From assembly GCF_030410485.1 (NCBI RefSeq), contig NZ_JAUHHC010000001.1, forward strand, positions 124,001 through 188,000: a DNA stretch of 64,000 bases, read 5' to 3'. The position numbers were made by a program, and so were the translations under genes. Each line of letters opens with the position of its first letter. Position 1 is the first letter of the stretch. Source of the stretch: Roseateles violae. Lineage in GTDB: Bacteria > Pseudomonadota > Gammaproteobacteria > Burkholderiales > Burkholderiaceae_C. Of this stretch, positions 39,235 to 48,656 are shown in pieces. Under the pieces are notes generated by a model that was given only the letters and a program-made list of their open reading frames with translations, did not search any database and was not told where the DNA came from.

Positions 39235-39615
39235 ATGAAAGCAACAAAGCTCATCCCCATCGTCGCCGCAGGCCTGCTCGCGGCTTGCGAGTCCGCGCCC
39301 AACGAGCTCCGCAAGCAGTCGGTGGAGCACGAGTACGGCGGGGCGACCGTGTTCGTGCAGGAGTGGTTCAATCCCCACGCCAGAGCCTCCTACTCGGAGT
39401 GGTACGCGGTCAACCGCGGCAAGTCGCCGATCTGCGCGGCCGTCTGGAATCTCACGACCGCGCGCAGCTTCCAGTCCTATGCCGACAAATTGGTTCAGCC
39501 GGGCGAGACCGTCTCACTGGCGTATTGGAACCAGGACGAGGACAACATCCGGACCCGCTCCACCCTCTATCGCCCGAACAAGGAAGGCAAGTGCGTGAGG
39601 GCTAAGGGCATCTGA
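39235..39615 (+). CDS. Small lipoprotein of unknown function
   Basis: 126 residues. Lipobox LLAAC in the signal peptide (LIPIVAAGLLAACESAP). The mature part is short and mostly beta: GGATVFVQEWFNPHARASYSEWYAVNRGKSPICAAVW, ending in KCVRAKGI. Two cysteines after the lipidated one may pair. No family recognised. The ATG at 39235 is the only one before the signal peptide. A 261-base gap before it holds nothing I can name. Convergent with the stress-protein gene, 79 bases apart. Confidence 0.6.
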   Translation: MKATKLIPIVAAGLLAACESAPNELRKQSVEHEYGGATVFVQEWFNPHARASYSEWYAVNRGKSPICAAVWNLTTARSFQSYADKLVQPGETVSLAYWNQDEDNIRTRSTLYRPNKEGKCVRAKGI

Positions 39616-39694
39616 GCCCCGCCCGCGGCCCGCTGTCGTCTGAGGGCCGACCGGGCCCCGGCCGACGCGACCCAGCGCACTCGCCCGCGCGGGC

Positions 39695-40222
39695 TCAGCG
39701 ATAGACATGCTCTCCGTTGCTGGCGGTCCAACGATCCTCGAAGTGCGCGGCGTCCTCTTCGTTCTTGGCGCGAACGCCCATCAGGATGCCGCCCTTGCGA
39801 ATCCCTTCCTCGTAATGCTTAACCCGCTCCTCCGGCATGTTCCAGCCGACCAGCGCGCCGATCAAACCGCCGCCTGCTGCACCGGCCCCCGCGCCCGCCA
39901 AGGCGGCGGCCAAGGGGCCGGCGATGACCAGGCCCAGCCCGGGTAGCGCCAGCGTCGTACCCACTGCGGCGACCGCGGCGGCAATGGCGCCGACGGTGCC
40001 GCCGATGGCGCCGCCAACGCCCGCGCCTTCCGCGGCCTTGTTGCCCAACTCGGTTTCCGTGCCCGCATCGGCGAAATGCCTCTGCCTCGTTTCGTCCGAC
40101 ATGACGACGTCGACGTCGCTCTGCTCGTAACCACGCTCGCGCATCGAGCCGTAGGCGGATTCGGCACTGGCGCGGTCCGGAAAAAGTCCCGTCACCATGC
40201 GGCGGTCATTGCTGGTCTCCAT
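39695..40222 (-). CDS. General stress protein (YflT/17M-like) with glycine-rich core
   Basis: 175 residues. The first 50 residues (VTGLFPDRASAESAYGSMRERGYEQSDVDVVMSDE) are the YflT/GSP17M-type domain. A glycine/alanine-rich double hydrophobic segment follows (GGAIGGTVGAIAAAVAAVG and LVIAGPLAAALAGAGAGAAGGG), probably a membrane hairpin. A short C-terminal domain carries the GGILMGVRA motif. Such proteins are induced by stress in many bacteria; the biochemical role is unknown. ATG at 40222 is preceded by GGAGCAATC on the minus strand. Confidence 0.75.
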   Translation of the reverse strand: METSNDRRMVTGLFPDRASAESAYGSMRERGYEQSDVDVVMSDETRQRHFADAGTETELGNKAAEGAGVGGAIGGTVGAIAAAVAAVGTTLALPGLGLVIAGPLAAALAGAGAGAAGGGLIGALVGWNMPEERVKHYEEGIRKGGILMGVRAKNEEDAAHFEDRWTASNGEHVYR

Positions 40223-40354
40223 GATTGCTCCTGTTGATTGCGTTCCTGTTGCCCGACGCGAAAGCGCGGCAGGCCTTGATACGCAGGAAGCAATCCGGCA
40301 AGCAGCATTCCCAGCCCGCGCGCATGACGGCGGCCAGCACTTCGGGGCATCGCT

Positions 40355-40687
40355 TCAGGGCATCGATTCCATGGGCCACACCTCGACAAGGCCGTAGGCC
40401 ACCGCGCAGGGCGAGCCGCTGACAAGCCGAATGGCTTCCTGCAGATCCGCGGCTTCGATGACGGCAAAGCCTGCGATCGGCAGGGCGCTGTGCATATAGG
40501 GTCCTTCGATGGTCTGCAGCTGCTCGTCGTTGTGCTTGCGCACTTGCACCGCTGTGCCGGCGACGCCCATCAGCGCGCCGGCAGCCTTGAGCCGGGCGTC
40601 GTTGGCATGGGCAGCCTTCAGCACCGCGGGATCGGTGCGCTTGTAGCCGGCCTCGTCGCCGTATCCGATGGTCAGGAATTTCGCCAT
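40355..40687 (-). CDS. YciI-like (DGPF) protein
   Basis: 110 residues. The ferredoxin-like fold of the YCII/DGPF family is suggested by MAKFLTIGYGD, the central EGPYMHSALPIAGFAVIEAADLQEAIRLV and the GLVEVWPM end. Members are small cytosolic proteins often next to ECF sigma factor genes; none is here. Start ATG with GAGGAGCGATC directly before. Function unknown. Confidence 0.75.
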   Translation of the reverse strand: MAKFLTIGYGDEAGYKRTDPAVLKAAHANDARLKAAGALMGVAGTAVQVRKHNDEQLQTIEGPYMHSALPIAGFAVIEAADLQEAIRLVSGSPCAVAYGLVEVWPMESMP

Positions 40688-40721
40688 GATCGCTCCTCGG
40701 TTCGACAGGCGCCCGCGCCGC

Positions 40722-41540
40722 TCAGAGCACCCGATGCTGCAGCGCCGGCAACTGTTCGCGCACCTGCGCCAGCCGCGCCGGATCGAGTTCGGCCGTCACC
40801 AGGCCCTCGCCCTCCTCCAGGCAGCCGAGCACCAGCCCCCAGGGGTCGACGATCATCGTGTGGCCCCAGGTGCGCCGGCCGTTCTCGTGCCTGCCGCCCT
40901 GGGCCGGCGCGATCACATAGGCCTGGTTCTCGACCGCGCGGGCGCGCAAGAGCAGTTCCCAATGCGCCTGGCCGGTCGTGTAGGTGAAGGCGGCCGGCAC
41001 GCTGAGCAGATCGCAGGGCCCGCCCAGCGCCGCGGCGCGGTAGAGCTCCGGAAAGCGCAGGTCGTAGCAGACGCTCAAGCCGGTGCGCAGCGGACCGGTC
41101 TGCACGGCGGTCGGCGCAGCGCCGGCCTCGAGCACGCGGCCCTCGTCGTAGTGCTCGCGGCCGTTGTCGTAGCGGAACAGATGGATCTTGTCGTAGCGCG
41201 CGGCCAGGCTGCCGTCGGGCGCAAACACGCAGCAGGCATTGCGCACCCGCGCGGCGGCGCCGGCCTCGGCCGCAGCCGCCTTCATCGGCAAGGTGCCGCC
41301 GATGATCCACAGGCCCAGCTCGCGCGCCGCCTCGGCCAGCATCTGCTGGATGGGGCCGGCGCCGGGCGTCTCCGCCAGCGCCAGCTTGTCGGTGTCGGCA
41401 TGGCCCATCAGGCAGAAGTACTCGGGCAGCGCGGCCAGCTCGGCGCCGCGCGCCCTGGCCTGCTCCAGCCAGTGCCGCGCGCGCTCGAGATTGCGCGCCA
41501 CCTCGGGGCCGGACACCATCTGGATCGCCGCGATCTGCAT
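40722..41540 (-). CDS. Carbon-nitrogen hydrolase, Nit2/deaminated-glutathione amidase type
   Basis: 272 residues. Catalytic triad Glu40 (LAALPEYF), Lys118 (RYDKIHLF) and Cys158 (SVCYDLRFPEL). The HLFRYDNGREHYDEG stretch and TYTTGQAHWELLLRARAVENQAYV are typical of Nit1/Nit2 amidases, which hydrolyse omega-amides such as deaminated glutathione or alpha-ketoglutaramate as metabolite repair. It follows yhdP by only 4 bases, so it is in the same operon. This yhdP-nitrilase pairing is common in betaproteobacteria. Confidence 0.9.
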   Translation of the reverse strand: MQIAAIQMVSGPEVARNLERARHWLEQARARGAELAALPEYFCLMGHADTDKLALAETPGAGPIQQMLAEAARELGLWIIGGTLPMKAAAAEAGAAARVRNACCVFAPDGSLAARYDKIHLFRYDNGREHYDEGRVLEAGAAPTAVQTGPLRTGLSVCYDLRFPELYRAAALGGPCDLLSVPAAFTYTTGQAHWELLLRARAVENQAYVIAPAQGGRHENGRRTWGHTMIVDPWGLVLGCLEEGEGLVTAELDPARLAQVREQLPALQHRVL

Positions 41541-41544
41541 AGCT

Positions 41545-44500
41545 CTACTCCTTGGCCGCGCTGGCGGCGTCGGCGCTGGCCTTGGCCGCCTCCAGCGCCG
41601 CCTTGTGGTCGACCCGCTCGACCTTGGGATCTTCCCAGCTGCCGGTGATATGGAATTCGCGCGTGTTCGCCGCTTCCATCGGCCGGCTCAGCAGCAGCTG
41701 GGCCAGGAAGGTGCCCAGGCCGATCACCGGGTTGACCGCCGCATAGGCCAGCGCCGCGCCGCCGGCGCTGATCTCGGGCACGATCAGCACGCGCAGATTC
41801 TGCGTCTCGCTGGCCAGATCGGTGCTGCCCTCCATCAACACGGCGGCCTGCACGCCGCGCATGCGCAGATTCTTGCTGCTGGCCACGCCGCGGGCAATCG
41901 TCACGTCGCCGTCGACGCCGTCGAAGGCGAAGCCCTCGGCGAACACGTCGCGGAAGTCGAGCAGGAAGCGCCGCGGCAGCGACTGCAGGCTCAGCACGCC
42001 CAGCAGCCGGCCGACGCCGGGCTCGGCATGCAGGAACTGGCCGCGATCGAGCGCGACGCTCAGCTCGCCCGACATCGTCGAGTAGTCGGGCGACATCGGC
42101 GAGCCGAGCCAGCCGATCTGGCCCGAGAGCTGGCCCTTGCCGCCGCGCAAGACCCGACCCTGGCCCAGCTTCTCGAGCAGATTGCCGGCATCGGCCACCT
42201 CCAGCTTCCAGTCCATCAGGCTGCGCCGCTGCGCCGAGCCGGGCTCGTTTAGCCATTGGCCGCTGGCGTTCAACACCGCGTCCGGGTGGCGCAGCTGCAG
42301 CTTGTCGAGCCGCCAGTCACGTGTCGGGCCGGCCCTGGCCAGCACCTCAAGATGGCCGAGCCGCTTGCCGCGCAGCTCGAAGTCGTCGACGACGATGTCC
42401 AGCGCCGGCACCGAGCTGGGCGCCTGGTCGAGGCCGGTGTCGAGCAGGCGGCTGACCGACTCGACCTCCTGCTTGGGCAGCGACAGCCGCGCCAGCCGCG
42501 CATAGACGTTGTCCAGCTGGCCGGCGCGATTGGTGCGCAGCTCGACGAAGCCGCTCAGCTGCTCGGCATCGACCGAGAAGCGCCAGCCCGCCCCGCCGGC
42601 GCGGGTGATGCCGGCGACCAGCTTGGTGATGGGCCGGCCATTGAGCTGCAGGCTTTGCGCGCGCAGGCCGATCTGGCCCGGCATATAGCCGCCGTCGAGC
42701 AGATCGCCGCCGCTACCGGGGCCGCTAGCGGGACCATTGGCGGGACCCGCCGGGCTGCCGCTCGTCGGCGCGGCGGCGCCGCCGGCTAGGCGCTGCGCCG
42801 TCGCGGCCCAGGCATCCAGATTGACGTTGCCGAGCCTGGCCTGGGCCAGCACGCCGCTGGCCGGCAGTGCCGGCAGCGCGTCCTGCACCGCCAGCGCGCC
42901 GCGCAGCACCCGGGTGCTGTCGCCGGCGACATCGCGCTGGTACTGCGCCAGCAGGGTCGTGCCGAGCTCGACGCGCAGCTCGTCGCGACCCGGCGCCAGC
43001 GCCGTCGTCTGCACGCGCAGCGGCAGCGCCGCCTCGGCCTCCTTGCGCAGCGGCGCCGGCAGGTCCATCGCCATGCCCTGCAGATTGCTGGTCACGGCGA
43101 ATTCGGTCTGGCCGTTGTTGAAGCCCAGCTGCAGCCGGTAGGCCGCCTGGCCGCTGGCCGCCTGTGCCAGCCGCGGCACGAAGCCCAGCTCGCCGGCACG
43201 GCGCAGGCCCTCGGCGCTGGCCACGCCCTGGCCGGTGAAGCGCAGGCTGCCGTCGCGCTGCGTGCCGCCCTCGAACGTCGCGTCGCCGCCAAGCACGCGG
43301 GCCTGGCCGGCGCTGACGGTGACGCCCTTGCGGTCGAAGTCGACCTTGGCGCGTGCATTGGCCAGCAGCGGCACGTCCGGCCGTATGCGCAGATCGTTGC
43401 CCAGCAACTGCACCGAGCCCTTGACGCCGGCCTGGGCGATGTCGGCCAGCGGCAGCTGCAGGTTCAGCTTCAGATTGGCCTGGCCCGTGCTGGTCGCCTG
43501 GCCCATCGCGTGGCCGGTCCATTCGTCGACCGGCGAGGCGCGCACGAAGCGCAGCAGCTCGGCCAACGGGCCGCGGCCGGCGCCGTCGATCAGCAGCACC
43601 GGCTTGTGGATCAGGTCCTTGATGCCGCCCTCGATGCCGGTCAGCTCGTAGCCCAGGGTCCTGGCGCGGCCGTCGCGGATCGTCATGCTGCCGCGCTCGA
43701 AGATCAGCTCGGCGTCGATATGCTCCAGCACCGGCCAGGCCAGCGGCTGGCCCGGCGCCGGCGGCACATAGGCCAGCTCGATGTCGCGCGCCTGGGTCGC
43801 GATGCGGAACTGGCCGCGCCCCGGCGCCGCGTCGAAGGGGAAGTCGGCCAGATCGCCGCGCAGCTTGAACGTGACGTCGCGCGCCGTGCCGCCGCGGATC
43901 GCCTCCTTCACGTAATGGCGCGCCGTCTCGCCGACCTGCAGCGGCAGATAGCGCTGCACGCGGGTCGCGTCGATGCGCTCGATGCGGCCGTTCAGTTCCA
44001 GCTGGCCGGGGAAGCGCGCGCCGCGGCCGCTGGCGGCCGTGCCCTCGCCGCTGCGCCAGACGCCGTCGAACTCGCCCTGCAGATCGGCCGTGACGAGCTT
44101 CAGCGCACCCAGCCTGAACTCCAGCTGCGGCGGCTGCTGGTCCTTGTGCGGCTCGATCTTCCAGTCCAGCGTCGCCGAGAGGCGCTGCAGCGGCAGCAGC
44201 GGCTCCTCGAACAGGCCCGGCAGCTCCAGGCTGCCGTCGGCGATGCCGATCACAGCCTGGCCGCCACGCTCGCTGGCCTCCAGCAGCACGCTGGCGCCGA
44301 CGACGCCGGGCCGGCCGATCGCATACGGCGCCGCGGCCGGCGCGGCGCTCAGGCGCAGGCCGTCCAGCCGCGCCTTCAGCCGGTAGTTCTTGGGCGCCTC
44401 CAGCGGGCCGTCCCAGCGCGCGTTCAGCTCGCTTAGCACGCCCTGCGGCGCCAGCCGGGCCAGCAGCGCGCGCGGCACCTCGCCGACCGGCAGGCGCTCG

Positions 44501-45714
44501 GCGATCTGCGCCATCAGCGCGAAGTCGAGCCGCTGCGCGTTCAGCTCGCCGCCGACCAGCGGAGCAAGCTCGGCGTCCAGGCCCGAGGCCGGCTTGGCGC
44601 CCTTGGGCGGCGCCGCCATGCGCAGCTGCACGCCCCAGTCCGAGCGGGGCCAGACGATGCCCTTGCCCTCCGGTCCGGCGCCGACGAAGCCGAGCTGGCT
44701 CGCCCGCAGGCTCAGCTTCTGCGGCTCGCGCTGCAGCTGCAGCCGGCCCTCGATCTGCTCCAGCTGCAGCGGATCGGCCTTGGGCGAGACGCGCAGCCGC
44801 ACCGCGCGCAGGCCCATGTCGACCGTCGCGCCGACCAGGCCGCCTTCCTTGATGTCGATCCAGCTGCGCAGCGCGCCGTCGCCCTCGCTCAGCTCGAAGG
44901 GCAGGTCCAGATGGCGGCGCAGCTCGCGCAGATCGGCGCGCGGCAGGTCGGCATAGAGCTGGCCGCTCCAGTGCGCGAGATCGCCGGGCCGCTTCAGCAG
45001 CTTCTGCGTGAAGCGGCCGCGCAGGCCGAAGCGCTGGCCCCAGGCCGGCGGCGGCGTCGCGTCGAGCCGCAGCGCATGGGCGCGCAGGCCGTTGCGCAGC
45101 ACCAGGTTCAGGTCCGAGAGCTCCAGCGGGGGCGCCTGGCGGCGCTCGTCGATCCAGCGCACGCGGCCGTTCAGCACGACGAACTCGTGCTGCGAGAAGA
45201 ACCAGTCGGCCCATTCCTCGGCCCGGCCGCCGGCCTCGGGCCGCTCCTCGGCCGTGTCGACCGACAGGCCGGCGACGAAAAGCCGGCCCTGCGCATCGCG
45301 GCGGATCTCCAGCTGCGGGCCGTCGATCAGCAGCTGGTCGAAGCGCAGCTCCAGCGCCAGCAGCGAGCGCACCGACAGCGCCGCGGCCACGCGCGGCAGG
45401 CGCAGCGCCTCGCGGCCCTGGCGGTCGAGCAGGCGCACCTCGCGCAACTCCAGCGCCGGAATCCAGCCGCCCGAGCGCACGCTGATCTGGCCCAGGCGCA
45501 CCGGCACGCCCAGGCTTTGCGAGGCCTCCCGCTCCAGGGTCGGACGCCATTCGTCGATGTGCGGCAGAATCGCCCAGTGCAACAGCAGCCAGGCCGTCAG
45601 CAGCAGCAGCCAGACGATGGCCAGCAGGCCCAGCAGCCAGCGCGCGCCGCGCCAGATCAGGCGGGCGGGGCGGGTGAGCCAGAACGGTGCGGCGGCGGAG
45701 GCGGTTGCAAGCAC
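41545..45714 (-). CDS. yhdP: YhdP family AsmA-like envelope protein
   Basis: 1389 residues. One N-terminal membrane helix (LGLLAIVWLLLLTAWLLLHW) then a long beta-rich periplasmic region, with WRPTLEREASQSLGVPVRLGQISV as the AsmA-type start. The C-terminal part includes LSGQIGWLGSPMSPDYSTMSGELSVALDRGQFLHAEPGVGRLLGVLSLQSLPRR, the signature of the YhdP end, and RVSVEF-type repeats throughout. Such proteins form a bridge that moves phospholipid between the membranes. A Ser/Gly/Pro loop (TSGSPAGPANGPASGPGSGG, about residue 1000) is likely a linker. The start is a GTG at 45714 without a clear ribosome site, so it is uncertain. Divergent from glnE. Confidence 0.9.
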   Translation of the reverse strand: MLATASAAAPFWLTRPARLIWRGARWLLGLLAIVWLLLLTAWLLLHWAILPHIDEWRPTLEREASQSLGVPVRLGQISVRSGGWIPALELREVRLLDRQGREALRLPRVAAALSVRSLLALELRFDQLLIDGPQLEIRRDAQGRLFVAGLSVDTAEERPEAGGRAEEWADWFFSQHEFVVLNGRVRWIDERRQAPPLELSDLNLVLRNGLRAHALRLDATPPPAWGQRFGLRGRFTQKLLKRPGDLAHWSGQLYADLPRADLRELRRHLDLPFELSEGDGALRSWIDIKEGGLVGATVDMGLRAVRLRVSPKADPLQLEQIEGRLQLQREPQKLSLRASQLGFVGAGPEGKGIVWPRSDWGVQLRMAAPPKGAKPASGLDAELAPLVGGELNAQRLDFALMAQIAERLPVGEVPRALLARLAPQGVLSELNARWDGPLEAPKNYRLKARLDGLRLSAAPAAAPYAIGRPGVVGASVLLEASERGGQAVIGIADGSLELPGLFEEPLLPLQRLSATLDWKIEPHKDQQPPQLEFRLGALKLVTADLQGEFDGVWRSGEGTAASGRGARFPGQLELNGRIERIDATRVQRYLPLQVGETARHYVKEAIRGGTARDVTFKLRGDLADFPFDAAPGRGQFRIATQARDIELAYVPPAPGQPLAWPVLEHIDAELIFERGSMTIRDGRARTLGYELTGIEGGIKDLIHKPVLLIDGAGRGPLAELLRFVRASPVDEWTGHAMGQATSTGQANLKLNLQLPLADIAQAGVKGSVQLLGNDLRIRPDVPLLANARAKVDFDRKGVTVSAGQARVLGGDATFEGGTQRDGSLRFTGQGVASAEGLRRAGELGFVPRLAQAASGQAAYRLQLGFNNGQTEFAVTSNLQGMAMDLPAPLRKEAEAALPLRVQTTALAPGRDELRVELGTTLLAQYQRDVAGDSTRVLRGALAVQDALPALPASGVLAQARLGNVNLDAWAATAQRLAGGAAAPTSGSPAGPANGPASGPGSGGDLLDGGYMPGQIGLRAQSLQLNGRPITKLVAGITRAGGAGWRFSVDAEQLSGFVELRTNRAGQLDNVYARLARLSLPKQEVESVSRLLDTGLDQAPSSVPALDIVVDDFELRGKRLGHLEVLARAGPTRDWRLDKLQLRHPDAVLNASGQWLNEPGSAQRRSLMDWKLEVADAGNLLEKLGQGRVLRGGKGQLSGQIGWLGSPMSPDYSTMSGELSVALDRGQFLHAEPGVGRLLGVLSLQSLPRRFLLDFRDVFAEGFAFDGVDGDVTIARGVASSKNLRMRGVQAAVLMEGSTDLASETQNLRVLIVPEISAGGAALAYAAVNPVIGLGTFLAQLLLSRPMEAANTREFHITGSWEDPKVERVDHKAALEAAKASADAASAAKE

Positions 45715-45833
45715 GAAAAAATGGAGAGGGAAAGCGCTCGCCGTGAAGTCGATTGCCGTTTGTATTTCTTGATGGATGCCGGGAGTCGACCGGTGCCCGC
45801 AATCGCGCTCAATCTAGCACAGCGCATGATCGT

Positions 45834-48656
45834 ATGACCGAGGCCAGACCTACTTTACCGCCCGTAACGCCGGCCCCGGCGGGGGTCGCCGAAGCCGCGC
45901 ACAGCCGCTTCGTCCAGCGGGTGCGCCGCCGCTATGCGGCCGAGCTGCCGCTGCTGCCGCCCGGACTGCCGGACCGCGCCGCCATCGAGGCCCTGGTCGC
46001 CACCCTGCAGGCCGGTGGCCGGCCCTTGGCCAGCGCGCTGCGCGTCGCCCGCCAGCTGGTGCTGGAGCGTCTGGCGGTGCTGGACATCGAGCAGGGCGCG
46101 GCGATGCACGAGATCACCGAGGCGATGAGCTCGCTGGCCGAGGTCGCGCTGTGCCTGGCCCTGGCCGCCGCGCGCGCCGAGCAGGACGCGATCAACGGCG
46201 TGCCGCGCAATGCCGAGGGCGAGGTGATCGAGTTCTGGGTGCTGGGCATGGGCAAGCTCGGCGCACGCGAGCTGAACGTCTCCTCCGACATCGACCTGAT
46301 CTATGTCTACGAGGACGAGGGCCAGACGGACGGACTGCTGCCGCAGAGCCCGAGCGCCGGGCCGCCCCAAGCTCGGGCGACAGCCCCCGCGGGGGGCTCG
46401 GCGCTGCAGGCGCCGGGGGGCTCCATTTCTGCACATGAATACTTCGCCCGCGTCTGCAAGCGCCTGTATGCGCTGATCGGCGACATCACCGAGGACGGCC
46501 AGGTCTTCCGCGTCGACCTGGCCCTGCGGCCGAACGGCAACTCGGGCCCGCCGGCGGTCAGCCTGCAGATGCTGGAGGAGTACCTCCTCGTCCAGGGCCG
46601 CGAATGGGAGCGCTTCGCCTGGCTGAAGAGCCGCGTCGTCGCGCCGCTGGAAAGCGTGAGCGGTTCCCGCGTGCTGGCGCTGAAGTCGCTGGTGACGCCC
46701 TTTGTCTACCGCAAATACCTGGACTACGGCGTCTTCGAGGGCCTGCGCCAGCTGCACCGCAAGATCCGCGACGAGGCGCAGCGCCGCGCCGCCGGCCGGC
46801 CCGAGCGGGCCAACGACGTCAAGCTCTCGCGCGGCGGCATCCGCGAGATCGAGTTCACCGTGCAGTTGCTGCAGGTCGTGCGCGGCGGCCAGTTCCCCGA
46901 GATCCGCACCCGCTCGACGGTCAAGGCGCTGGGCCGCCTGGCCGCGCGCGGCCTGATGAAGCCGGCCACCGCCGCCAAGCTGGCCGAGGCCTACGACTTC
47001 CTGCGCCGCGTCGAGCACCGCATCCAGTTCCTCGACGACCAGCAGACGCATTGCCTGCCCGGCGTCGATGAAGACCTGGCCTGGATCGCTCGCAGCCTGG
47101 GCCTGGCCTGCCGGGCCGATGCCTGCGAGCTGCTGGACAAGCTCCTGGAAGTGCGCGAGACGGTGGCCACCGAGTTCGACGCGCTGCTGCACGACGGCCA
47201 GGCGCCGGCGCCCAATGGCGGCTGCAAGGGCTGCGGCGGGCCGGCACTGCCCATCGATGCCGAGGACTTCCTGGCCCAGCTGCAGCCGGAGCTGGCCGAG
47301 GCGGTGCGCCGCTGGGCGCAGCAGCCGCGCGTGCAGAACCTGCGCGAGGAATCGCGCCTGCGCCTGGCCAAGCTGGTCGGCCGCGCGGCCAAGGCGGTGC
47401 GCGAGGAGCAGGCGACCCTGGACGCGGCGCTGCGCTTCGTCGACTGGGTCGAGCCGCTGCTGCGGCGCGAGAGCTATCTGGCCCTGCTGGTCGAGCGGCC
47501 GGCGGTGCAGCAGCGGCTCTTGCGCCTCTTGGGCCTGGCGCGCTGGCCGATGCGCTATCTGATGCTGCATCCGGGCGTCATCGACGAGCTGGCCGACACG
47601 CGGCTGCTGCATGAGCGCTTCGACGGGCCGGCCTTCATCGCCGACCTGGAGGAGCGCCACGCGGCCTGGGCCCGCTCCGGCGAGGCCGACGAGGAGGCGC
47701 TGCTGGACACCTTGCGGCGCGCCCACCATGCCGAGGTCTTCCGCATCCTGGTGCGCGACGTCGAGGGCGGCACCACGGTCGAGCAGGTCGCCGACGATCT
47801 GTCGGCGCTGGCCGATGCGGTGCTGCAATGCGCGATCCACTGGTCCTGGTCGCGGCTGAAGCAGGCGCACCGGCCGCGGCCGCAATTCGCCGTCATCGCG
47901 TACGGCAAGCTGGGCGGCAAGGAGCTGGGCTACGGCGGCGACCTGGACGTGGTCTTCCTCTTCGACGATGCCGACGAGAACGCGGCCGAGGTCTACGGCG
48001 CCTTCGTGCGCAAGCTGATCACCTGGCTGACCCTGCGCACCGCCGCCGGCGAGCTGTTCGACATCGACACGGCGCTGCGGCCCAACGGCAACTCCGGCAT
48101 GCTGGTCACCTCGATCGCCTCCTTCGAGAACTACCAGATCGGCCGCGGCGGCAACACCGCCTGGACTTGGGAACACCAGGCGATCACGCGCGCGCGCTTC
48201 TGCGCCGGCGATGCCAGCCTGGCCGGGCGCTTCGAGGCCGTGCGCCGTCAGGTGCTGACCGCCCCGCGCGACCATGCGGCGCTGCGCCAGGAGGTGCAGG
48301 CCATGCGCGAGAAGGTGCGCGCGGCGCGGCCGGTCAAGGCCGGGCAGTTCGATCTGAAGCACAGCCCCGGCGGCATGATGGACGCCGAGTTCGCGCTGCA
48401 GTACCTGATCCTCGCCCATGGCCGCGAGCATGCTGCCCTGCTCGACAACGCCGGCGCGATCGCCTTGCTGCAGCGCGCCGAGGCGGCCGGCCTGCTGCCG
48501 GCCGGTATCGGCCTCGCCGCGGCCGATGCCTACCGCGAGCTGCGCCGCGTCCAGCACCGCGCGCGGCTGGACGAGCAGCCGACCGCCGTGCCGGACACCG
48601 AGCTGGTGGCCGAGCGTGATGCCGTGCTGGCGCTGTGGCGGGCGGTGTTCAGCTGA
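45834..48656 (+). CDS. glnE: Glutamine synthetase adenylyltransferase/adenylyl-removing enzyme
   Basis: 940 residues, bifunctional. It adds or removes AMP on glutamine synthetase in response to PII. The first nucleotidyltransferase domain has GMGKLGARELNVSSDIDLIYVY (G-x6-DxD) and the second has AYGKLGGKELGYGGDLDVVFLFDD. After the first DxD lies an in-frame insertion of about 28 residues (about 171-199, PQSPSAGPPQARATAPAGG) that is absent from the usual family, encoded by the two-hairpin repeat at 46351-46429. It sits in a loop before SAHEYFARVCKRL, so the enzyme may tolerate it. ATG at 45834 is chosen; the 3' end overlaps the convergent receptor gene by 8 bases. Confidence 0.93.
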   Translation: MTEARPTLPPVTPAPAGVAEAAHSRFVQRVRRRYAAELPLLPPGLPDRAAIEALVATLQAGGRPLASALRVARQLVLERLAVLDIEQGAAMHEITEAMSSLAEVALCLALAAARAEQDAINGVPRNAEGEVIEFWVLGMGKLGARELNVSSDIDLIYVYEDEGQTDGLLPQSPSAGPPQARATAPAGGSALQAPGGSISAHEYFARVCKRLYALIGDITEDGQVFRVDLALRPNGNSGPPAVSLQMLEEYLLVQGREWERFAWLKSRVVAPLESVSGSRVLALKSLVTPFVYRKYLDYGVFEGLRQLHRKIRDEAQRRAAGRPERANDVKLSRGGIREIEFTVQLLQVVRGGQFPEIRTRSTVKALGRLAARGLMKPATAAKLAEAYDFLRRVEHRIQFLDDQQTHCLPGVDEDLAWIARSLGLACRADACELLDKLLEVRETVATEFDALLHDGQAPAPNGGCKGCGGPALPIDAEDFLAQLQPELAEAVRRWAQQPRVQNLREESRLRLAKLVGRAAKAVREEQATLDAALRFVDWVEPLLRRESYLALLVERPAVQQRLLRLLGLARWPMRYLMLHPGVIDELADTRLLHERFDGPAFIADLEERHAAWARSGEADEEALLDTLRRAHHAEVFRILVRDVEGGTTVEQVADDLSALADAVLQCAIHWSWSRLKQAHRPRPQFAVIAYGKLGGKELGYGGDLDVVFLFDDADENAAEVYGAFVRKLITWLTLRTAAGELFDIDTALRPNGNSGMLVTSIASFENYQIGRGGNTAWTWEHQAITRARFCAGDASLAGRFEAVRRQVLTAPRDHAALRQEVQAMREKVRAARPVKAGQFDLKHSPGGMMDAEFALQYLILAHGREHAALLDNAGAIALLQRAEAAGLLPAGIGLAAADAYRELRRVQHRARLDEQPTAVPDTELVAERDAVLALWRAVFS
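46351..46429 (+). repeat. Two-hairpin dispersed repeat, copy B (in-frame in glnE)
   Basis: Begins CGAGCGCCGGGCCGC and CCCAAG like copy A. Hairpin 1 has arms AGCCCCC and GGGGGCT, hairpin 2 arms CGGCGC and GCGCCG, and the end is GGGGCTCCATTTC. The same two-stem order with compensated arm changes is seen at 178-260. The copy keeps the glnE frame open and encodes a low-complexity Pro/Ala/Gly loop. Confidence 0.75.
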
